Shown here: one piece after another, positions 59,015 to 64,000 of the stretch
Layout: every line of letters starts with the position of its first letter
Numbering within the stretch: the stretch's first letter is position 1
NCBI RefSeq assembly: GCF_031085175.1
Contig: NZ_JAVHUY010000028.1
Span: 1-64,000 of the forward strand
Direction: 5' to 3'
DNA length: 64,000 nucleotides
DNA from: Phytohabitans maris
GTDB taxonomy: Bacteria > Actinomycetota > Actinomycetes > Mycobacteriales > Micromonosporaceae
Notes under the pieces: model-generated
Seen by the model: only the letters and a program-made list of their open reading frames with translations
The model's database searches: none
What the model was told of the DNA's origin: nothing
Position numbers and translations under genes: made by a program

Positions 59015-60405
59015 GCGGGATGCTCGACGTGCCGGCCCTGCTCGGCGAGCGTCCACAACGGACGGCCGCGTTCCGGATCGAGGAGGCGGGCGACGCGGCC
59101 ACGCTCGCCGCGTACCGCTCCCTGCGCACCCGCGTCTTCGTCGACGAGCAGGGGCTGTTTCGGGGCACCGACCGGGACCCCCGCGACGACGACCCGCGCA
59201 CGGTGGTGCTGGTCGCCCGCGATCCACTGGGGACGGTTGTCGGCGGCGTCCGGCTCGGCCCGGTCGACGGCGGCCGCGACCTCGGCTGGTGGACCGGCGG
59301 CCGGCTCGCCGTCGACCCGGCCGCCCGCGGCTCGATGGGCGTCGGTGCGGCGCTGGTCCGGGCCGCCTGCGCCCGCGCCGAGAGCGCCGGAGTGCTCCGC
59401 TTCGAGGCGACCGTGCAGGCCCGCAACGAGCGCATGTTCGCCCGTCTGGGCTGGCGGCGGGTCCGCGCGGTGACCGTGGCCCGCGCCCCGCACGTGCTGA
59501 TGCGGTGGCCGATCGGGCGGATCGCCGCGCTCGCCGCCGCCACCAAGGGCCCGCTCGGCCCGCTGCTGTCCGGTCTCGCGCCGGGCGGGCGGGGCTTCGT
59601 CGGCGACGACGGGGCGCCGGTGCCGGGCAGCGACCTGGTGGCCGCCTGCGACGCGGTCGTACCGTCCATGGTGGAGCGGGACCCGGTCTGGGCCGGCTGG
59701 TGCGCGGTGCTGGTCAACCTCAACGACCTCGCCGCGATGGGCGCCACGCCGGTCGGGCTGCTCGACGCGCTCGGCGCCCGGGACGCCTCGTTCGCCGCGC
59801 GGGTCCTGAGTGGACTGCGCAAGGCCTGCGCCGCGTACGGGGTGCCGCTGCTCGGCGGCCACACCCAGCTCGGCGTGCCGGCCGCCCTGTCGGTGACCGC
59901 GCTGGGCCGCACCGAGCGACCGGTGCCGGCCGGCGGAGGCGAGCCGGGACACCGGTTACGGCTGACCGTGGACACCGGCGGCGGCTGGCGAGCCGGGTAC
60001 CACGGGCGGCAGTGGGACTCGACCACCGGCCGCCGTACGCCGGAGCTGCGCGCGATGCTCTCCACCGTGGGGCGGTCCCGGCCGGCCGCCGCCAAGGACG
60101 TCTCGATGGCCGGGATCGCCGGCACGCTCGGCATGCTCGCCGAGGCCAGCGGCTGCGGCGCGGTGCTCGACGTGGCCCGCGTGCCGCGCCCGAACGGCGC
60201 CACGATGGGCGACTGGCTGACCTGCTTTCCCGGCTTCGGCATGCTCACCGCCGACGCGGCGGGCGCGCCGGCACCGGCGGCCGGGCCGGCGGCCAGCGCG
60301 GTCTGCGGCTCGCTGGTGGCCGGGCAGGGCGTGTGGCTGCGCTGGCCGGACGGGGAACGCACCGAGGCGATCGCCGGTGCGGTGACGGGATTGGGGGCGG
60401 CGTGA
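59011..60405 (+). CDS. Fused GNAT acetyltransferase and AIR-synthase-like protein (MSMEG_0567 type)
   Basis: 464 aa, GTG 59011 overlapping the radical-SAM stop as GTGA. Residues 1-165 are a GNAT domain (TRVFVDEQGLF; GRLAVDPAARGSMGVGAALV is the acetyl-CoA loop). Residues about 170-464 resemble PurM/AIR synthase (AVLVNLNDLAAMGATPVGLL, LLGGHTQLGVPAALSVTALG, KDVSMAGIAGTLGML). In cyanobacteria these are the separate proteins Sll0786 and Sll0787. Codon 316 is TTA (59956-59958), rare here and a potential bldA-like control point. Substrates unknown. Confidence 0.88.
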   Translation: MSGMLDVPALLGERPQRTAAFRIEEAGDAATLAAYRSLRTRVFVDEQGLFRGTDRDPRDDDPRTVVLVARDPLGTVVGGVRLGPVDGGRDLGWWTGGRLAVDPAARGSMGVGAALVRAACARAESAGVLRFEATVQARNERMFARLGWRRVRAVTVARAPHVLMRWPIGRIAALAAATKGPLGPLLSGLAPGGRGFVGDDGAPVPGSDLVAACDAVVPSMVERDPVWAGWCAVLVNLNDLAAMGATPVGLLDALGARDASFAARVLSGLRKACAAYGVPLLGGHTQLGVPAALSVTALGRTERPVPAGGGEPGHRLRLTVDTGGGWRAGYHGRQWDSTTGRRTPELRAMLSTVGRSRPAAAKDVSMAGIAGTLGMLAEASGCGAVLDVARVPRPNGATMGDWLTCFPGFGMLTADAAGAPAPAAGPAASAVCGSLVAGQGVWLRWPDGERTEAIAGAVTGLGAA

Positions 60406-60452
60406 CCGAGCTCGCGGACCGCGCCCCCGCACGCCACGGGGAGGCGATGTGA
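60402..60452 (+). CDS. 16-aa bridging frame before the nitrilase
   Basis: GTG 60402 overlaps the fusion-gene stop (GTGA); its TGA (60450-60452) overlaps the nitrilase GTG. It encodes TELADRAPARHGEAM after the initiator, with the nitrilase ribosome site GGGGAGG inside. It may keep ribosomes moving through the junction. Not necessarily a functional peptide. Confidence 0.35.
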   Translation: MTELADRAPARHGEAM

Positions 60453-61279
60453 CCACGCTCAGGATGGCCGCGGTGGCGGCGCCGTTCGGGCGCGACCTGG
60501 AGGCGGGCTTCGCGCTGATCGCCCAGCTGATCGACGCGGCCCGGGCCGACGGGGTACGGCTGCTCGCCCTGCCCGAGGCGGCGCTCGGCGGCTATCTGGC
60601 CAACCTGGACGGTGACGCCGAGGGGCCGCCCGCGCTCGACGCCGACGGGCCGGAGATCCGCCGCCTCTCCACATTGGCCGGTGACATGGTGGTCTGTGCC
60701 GGCTTCTGCGAGGCGGCCGGCGGCACGCGGTACAACAGCGTGGTCTGCGTCAGCGGCGACGGCGTGCTCGGCCGGCACCGCAAGGTGCACCAGCCGCTCA
60801 GCGAGGACGCCAGCTACGCGGCCGGCGACCGGTTCGCGGCGTTCGACACGCCGGTCGGGCGGCTCGGCATGATGATCTGCTACGACAAGGCGTTCCCGGA
60901 GTCGGCCCGCGCGCTCGCCCTCGACGGCGCGGAGATCGCGGTCTGCGTCTCGGCGTGGCCGGGCAGCCGCACCCGCCCCGCCGCCGACCTGGCGCAGGAC
61001 CGGTGGACCCGGCGGTTCGACCTCTTCGACCGGGCCCGGGCACTGGAGAACCAGATGGTCTGGCTCTCCGCCAACCAGTCCGGCACCTTCGGCGACCTGC
61101 GCTTCGTGGCCAGCGCCAAGGTGGTCGACCCGGGCGGCGACGTGCTCGCCACCACCGGGGTCACGGCCGGCATGGCGGTGGCCGAGCTCGACGTCCGCGC
61201 GGCCCTGGCCACCGCCCGCCGGTCGATGGCGCACCTGCGCGACCGGCGCCCGGAGGCGTACCTGGCGCCGGCCCCGTGA
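60449..61279 (+). CDS. Nit1C-type nitrilase (catalytic copy)
   Basis: 276 aa. The nitrilase-superfamily triad is intact: Glu43 (LALPEAALGGY), Lys112 (LGRHRKVHQP) and Cys144 (MMICYDKAFPE). The family hydrolyses nitriles to acid and ammonia; Nit1C nitrilases are linked to nitrogen starvation and, in some bacteria, cyanide use. The end overlaps the next gene by GTGA. It is about 40-50 residues shorter than many Nit6803-type nitrilases at the C-terminus. It shares clear end-to-end similarity with the following gene, so they arose by tandem duplication. Confidence 0.92.
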   Translation: MTTLRMAAVAAPFGRDLEAGFALIAQLIDAARADGVRLLALPEAALGGYLANLDGDAEGPPALDADGPEIRRLSTLAGDMVVCAGFCEAAGGTRYNSVVCVSGDGVLGRHRKVHQPLSEDASYAAGDRFAAFDTPVGRLGMMICYDKAFPESARALALDGAEIAVCVSAWPGSRTRPAADLAQDRWTRRFDLFDRARALENQMVWLSANQSGTFGDLRFVASAKVVDPGGDVLATTGVTAGMAVAELDVRAALATARRSMAHLRDRRPEAYLAPAP

Positions 61280-62100
61280 GCCAGGTGCGGATCGCGGGCG
61301 CCGCCGCGCACTTCGGGCGGGACCTGGAGTGGTGCCTGGCCCGGATCGGCAAGCTGGTCGGCGACGCCCGGCACGCGGGGGCGGCGCTGCTCGTGCTGCC
61401 GGACGCGGCCCTCGGCGGGTACCTGGCCGACCTGCGCCACCCCGACCCGGACGCGCTGCCGCCCGCGCTCGACCCGGACGACCCCGTCTTCGCCAAGGTG
61501 GCCGCGCTCGCCGGCGAGATGGTGGTCTGCGTCGGCTACTGCGAGGCGGACGGCGACGGCGGCCGGTACAACGCGGCCGCCTGCCTGCACGGCGACGGCG
61601 TGCTCGGCCGGCACCGCAAGGTGCACCTGCCGGCCGGGGAGACCGCCGCGTACCGGGCCGGGGACGCGTTCACCGCGTTCGACACCCCGGTCGGGCGGCT
61701 GGGGATGCTGATCGACTACGACAAGACGTTCCCCGAGTCGGCGCGGAGCCTCGCGCTCGGCGGCGCGCAGATCCTCGCCTGCCTCTCCGCCTGGCCGGCC
61801 AGCATCACCAACCAGGCGCCCCGGATGTCGCAGGACCGGCAGTCCCGCCTCTTCGACCTGTACGACTGCGCCCGCGCCGCGGAAAACCAGGTCGTCGTGG
61901 TCTCCTCCAACCAGACCGGCGCGATGGGCGGGATGCGCTTTCTCGGGCAGGCCAAGGTGGTCGGGCCGGCCGGCAACATCCTCGCCCGCACCTGGGCCAA
62001 GGCCGGGCTGGCGGTGGCCGAGCTCGACGTGGCCGCCGAGATCGCCCGGGCCCGGCGGGTGCTGAGCCACCTGGACGAGCGCCGCCCGGACGCGTACTGA
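61276..62100 (+). CDS. Pseudo-nitrilase, tandem paralogue lacking Glu and Cys
   Basis: 274 aa. It aligns along its length with the preceding nitrilase (VLGRHRKVHLP, DTPVGRLGM, FPESARSLAL), but the catalytic Glu is Asp43 (LVLPDAALGGY) and the nucleophile Cys is Asp147 (MLIDYDKTFPE). Lys115 is kept. GAC codons are seen directly at 61402-61404 and 61714-61716. Codon bias and length are normal, so it is not a decaying gene. It is likely a non-catalytic partner, for example a subunit in nitrilase filaments or a ligand sensor. GTG start overlaps the nitrilase stop. Confidence 0.92.
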   Translation: MSQVRIAGAAAHFGRDLEWCLARIGKLVGDARHAGAALLVLPDAALGGYLADLRHPDPDALPPALDPDDPVFAKVAALAGEMVVCVGYCEADGDGGRYNAAACLHGDGVLGRHRKVHLPAGETAAYRAGDAFTAFDTPVGRLGMLIDYDKTFPESARSLALGGAQILACLSAWPASITNQAPRMSQDRQSRLFDLYDCARAAENQVVVVSSNQTGAMGGMRFLGQAKVVGPAGNILARTWAKAGLAVAELDVAAEIARARRVLSHLDERRPDAY

Positions 62101-63200
62101 TGCGCATCGCCCTGCTCAGCTACTCGACCCGGCCGCGCGGGGGAGTGGTGCACACGCTCGCCCTCGCCGAGGCGCTCGCCCGCGCCGGGCGGGACGTGAC
62201 CGTGTGGACACTCGGGCGCGGCGGCGACACCGCGTTCTTCCGTCCGGTCGACCCGGCGGTGCGGGTGCGCGTCGTACCGTTCCGCGATGTGGACGGCGAG
62301 CCGGTCGGTGCCCGGGTGCTGCGGTCGATCGCCGCGCTGCGGGACGCGTTCGACCACAGTGGATACGACGTCGTGCACGCCCAGGACTGCCTCAGCGCCA
62401 ACGCGGTCGGCCGCTGCGTGCGCACCGTGCACCACCTCGACCGCTTCACCACGCCGGAGCTCGCCGAGTGCCACGAGCGGGCGATCGTCACCCCGTACGC
62501 GCACGTCTGCGTCTCCGCCGCCGTCGCGGCCGAGCTCCGCGCGGGGTGGGGGATCGCGGCGACCGTCATCCCGAACGGCGTGGACGCGGCCCGCTTCGCC
62601 ACCGCCGCCGGCCCGTCCCCGGACGCGGTCGCGGCCCGGGCGGCCTGGCGGGAGCGGCTCGGCCGCTACGTGCTGACGGTCGGCGGGATCGAGCCGCGCA
62701 AGGGCTCCCTGGAGCTGCTCGACGCGTACGCGCGGCTGGACCGGGACGCCCGACTGGTCGTGGCCGGCGGCGAGACGCTCTTCGACTACCGCGACTACCG
62801 GGCGGTGTGGGAGGCGCGGGCGGCCCGGCTCGACGTCGCGCCGGTGGTGCTCGGCCCGGTACCGGACGGCGATCTGCCCGCGCTGGTGGCCGGTGCCGCC
62901 GCGTTCGCGTTTCCGTCCACGAAGGAGGGTTTCGGGCTCGCCGCGTTGGAGGCGCTCGCCGCCGGCGTACCGCTGGTCGTCTCCGACCTGCCGGTGCTGC
63001 GCGAGGTGTTCGGCGGCGCGGCCCGGGTCGCGGCCGGCCCGGCGGCGTTCGCGGCGGCGCTGCGGGACGCGCTCGACCGCCCGGACCCGGAGCGCCGTGC
63101 CGCCGGCGCCGCGCTGGCCGCCCGGCACACCTGGGACGCGGCCGCCGCCGGCCACCTGGCGCTCTACGAGAGGCTCGTGGTGCGGCGTGGACAGTCATAG
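62100..63200 (+). CDS. MSMEG_0565-family glycosyltransferase (GT4 type)
   Basis: 366 aa, ATG 62100 overlapping the previous stop by one base. GT-B fold: RPRGGVVHTLALAEALA (acceptor loop), TVIPNGVDAARF, LTVGGIEPRKGSLELLDAYA and the EGFGLAALEALAAGVP donor motif (E-x7-E). It belongs to the glycosyltransferase found in Nit1C clusters; the sugar and acceptor are unknown. Last gene of the operon. Confidence 0.88.
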   Translation: MRIALLSYSTRPRGGVVHTLALAEALARAGRDVTVWTLGRGGDTAFFRPVDPAVRVRVVPFRDVDGEPVGARVLRSIAALRDAFDHSGYDVVHAQDCLSANAVGRCVRTVHHLDRFTTPELAECHERAIVTPYAHVCVSAAVAAELRAGWGIAATVIPNGVDAARFATAAGPSPDAVAARAAWRERLGRYVLTVGGIEPRKGSLELLDAYARLDRDARLVVAGGETLFDYRDYRAVWEARAARLDVAPVVLGPVPDGDLPALVAGAAAFAFPSTKEGFGLAALEALAAGVPLVVSDLPVLREVFGGAARVAAGPAAFAAALRDALDRPDPERRAAGAALAARHTWDAAAAGHLALYERLVVRRGQS

Positions 63201-63216
63201 TCTCTATATGTAGACT
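63199..63216. promoter_or_regulatory. PadR operator and promoter candidate
   Basis: AGTCTCTATATGTAGACT is an 18-base imperfect palindrome in an AT-rich island. TAGACT (63211-63216) is six bases before the PadR GTG, so it may be the -10 of a leaderless transcript and lie under the operator, allowing autorepression. Confidence 0.55.
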
Positions 63217-63222
63217 TTCGAT

Positions 63223-63546
63223 GTGCCTCGTATCCCACACACGTCGCCGCAGACGTTGCGGCTGTTCGCCGCGCTCCTGGCCGACCCCACCCGCCGGCGC
63301 TACGGCTACGACCTGAGCCGGGAGACCGGCCTCGCCTCCGGCACCCTCTACCCGATCCTCATGCGCCTGACCCGGCAGCGGCTGCTCGACGCCGACTGGG
63401 AGGCGTCCACCGAGCCGGGCCGGCCGCCCCGGCACACCTACCGGCTGACCGCCGAGGGCGCCGCCCTCGCCCGGGAGCGCCTCGCCGCCGCCCGGCCGCC
63501 CAGGCGCGCCGCCGGCCCGGCCCTCGCGACGGGAGCGGGCGCGTGA
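63223..63546 (+). CDS. PadR-family transcriptional regulator
   Basis: 107 aa, GTG start. Winged helix: RRYGYDLSRETGLASGTLYP followed by ILMRLTRQRLLDADWEAS and GRPPRHTYRLTAEGAALARE, the PadR signature. It overlaps the following gene by GTGA and probably controls both genes through the palindrome upstream. In such pairs the membrane gene is usually the target. Confidence 0.92.
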   Translation: MPRIPHTSPQTLRLFAALLADPTRRRYGYDLSRETGLASGTLYPILMRLTRQRLLDADWEASTEPGRPPRHTYRLTAEGAALARERLAAARPPRRAAGPALATGAGA

Positions 63547-64000
63547 CCGGGCTGGTGCGCCGCCTGGCGTACCGGATGCTGGTGCTGGCCGTGCGCGGGC
63601 GGCGCGATCGCGGCGGCGACTGGGGTGAGGCGGTGCTGGCCGAGTTTCCCGGCACGAGCGGCGGGTGGCAGGCGCTGCGCTGGTCGGTCGGGGGCGTCCG
63701 CACCGCCCTTCGCGAGCGCCGCGCCGCCCGTTCGCGGGCCGCCACGCTCCGGCGCCGGATCGCCGTCGCCGCGGCGGTCGCGGTCCTCGCGCCGTTCGGC
63801 GTCCAGCACTGGCTGCTCACCCCGGTGTACGTGCCGAGCGCCGCGATGGCGCCCACCCTCGCCCCCGGCGACCGCTGGCTGATGGACCGGGTCAGCTTCC
63901 GGCTCACCGGGCTGCGGCACGCGGACGTGGTCGCGTTCGCGCGGGTGGAGCAGGGGCGGCGGTTTACCGCGGTGCGCCGGGTCATCGGCCTCGCCGGCGA
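63543..64000 (+). CDS. Signal-peptidase-I-like protein, catalytic dyad replaced (partial)
   Basis: 152 codons visible; it runs off the right edge. Residues 1-70 are a cytoplasmic part (GGDWGEAVLAEFPG is the prefix seen on many PadR-linked actinobacterial membrane proteins), then one membrane helix (73-92). The S26 motif follows as VPSAAMAPTLAPGDRWLMDR: the position of the nucleophile Ser (SM in active enzymes) is Ala101. The KRV motif is RRVIGLAG, with Arg145 in place of the catalytic Lys. It therefore looks like a pseudo-peptidase, unless Ser99 takes over. Confidence 0.8.
   Translation, partial: MTGLVRRLAYRMLVLAVRGRRDRGGDWGEAVLAEFPGTSGGWQALRWSVGGVRTALRERRAARSRAATLRRRIAVAAAVAVLAPFGVQHWLLTPVYVPSAAMAPTLAPGDRWLMDRVSFRLTGLRHADVVAFARVEQGRRFTAVRRVIGLAG

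Overview
The window looks like chromosomal DNA of a very GC-rich filamentous actinobacterium, most likely of the Micromonosporaceae type; I cannot name the genus. The support is very high third-position GC, many GTG starts, repeated 4-base GTGA/ATGA start-stop overlaps, and families typical of these bacteria: DUF574 methyltransferase, BTAD/NB-ARC regulator, DUF3618 with a holin-X-like partner, NADAR with bacterial PARG, ClgR beside clpP, DinB/DUF664 proteins and a GlnR-like box. Several genes have a TANNNT hexamer 6-9 bases before the start codon, which suggests leaderless mRNAs. No rRNA, tRNA, CRISPR array or intact insertion sequence was seen.

Layout. 0-16 kb: sugar uptake and general metabolism. 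A sugar-binding lipoprotein faces a LacI regulator; then come a zinc-ribbon protein, an erythromycin-esterase homologue, an aldo/keto reductase, a secreted BP74-like protein, a P450 and a DUF574 methyltransferase. ClgR sits beside a clpP pair. A CUT1 sugar importer operon ending in an acetyl-xylan-esterase-like gene faces a second LacI gene. 16-24 kb: a DrrAB-like exporter coupled to a CatB/Vat-type acetyltransferase, a LuxR-type response regulator, small envelope/stress proteins and a BtrH-like protein. 24-27 kb: an ADP-ribose cassette (NrtR-like regulator, NADAR, PARG) and endonuclease V. 27-37 kb: a BTAD/NB-ARC regulator with a heptad-repeat tail, a methyltransferase, a septum-formation-like protein, a MITE-like element, a phosphodiester glycosidase, and an IclR-MFS-SDR operon. 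37-47 kb: an MmpS-like lipoprotein, a membrane-anchored Hsp70 chimera, an aldo/keto reductase, a Tat-exported amidase, a DivIVA/FilP-like coiled coil and small redox or regulatory genes. 47-51 kb: an RraA-fold protein, a two-subunit ThDP decarboxylase and a semialdehyde dehydrogenase, probably one 2-oxo-acid pathway. 51-54 kb: a CBM2-carrying esterase facing a third LacI gene. 55-63.2 kb: a Nit1C-type nitrilase operon. 63.2 kb to the end: PadR and a signal-peptidase-like protein.

The most interesting locus is the Nit1C-type operon (55295-63200). It carries the flavoprotein, Sll0783-like protein, radical-SAM protein, a GNAT/AIR-synthase-like fusion, a nitrilase and a glycosyltransferase. It also has an amidohydrolase and a second, tandem nitrilase whose catalytic Glu and Cys are both Asp, so it is a predicted pseudo-nitrilase. 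The next locus ends in a signal peptidase I homologue in which the catalytic Ser and Lys also appear to be replaced.

A second theme is the intergenic DNA. At least nine full or partial copies of one dispersed repeat are present; complete copies follow all three LacI genes and the LuxR-type regulator gene. Two families of long hairpins (24-bp and 22-bp arms) each occur twice, with paired changes in the stems.
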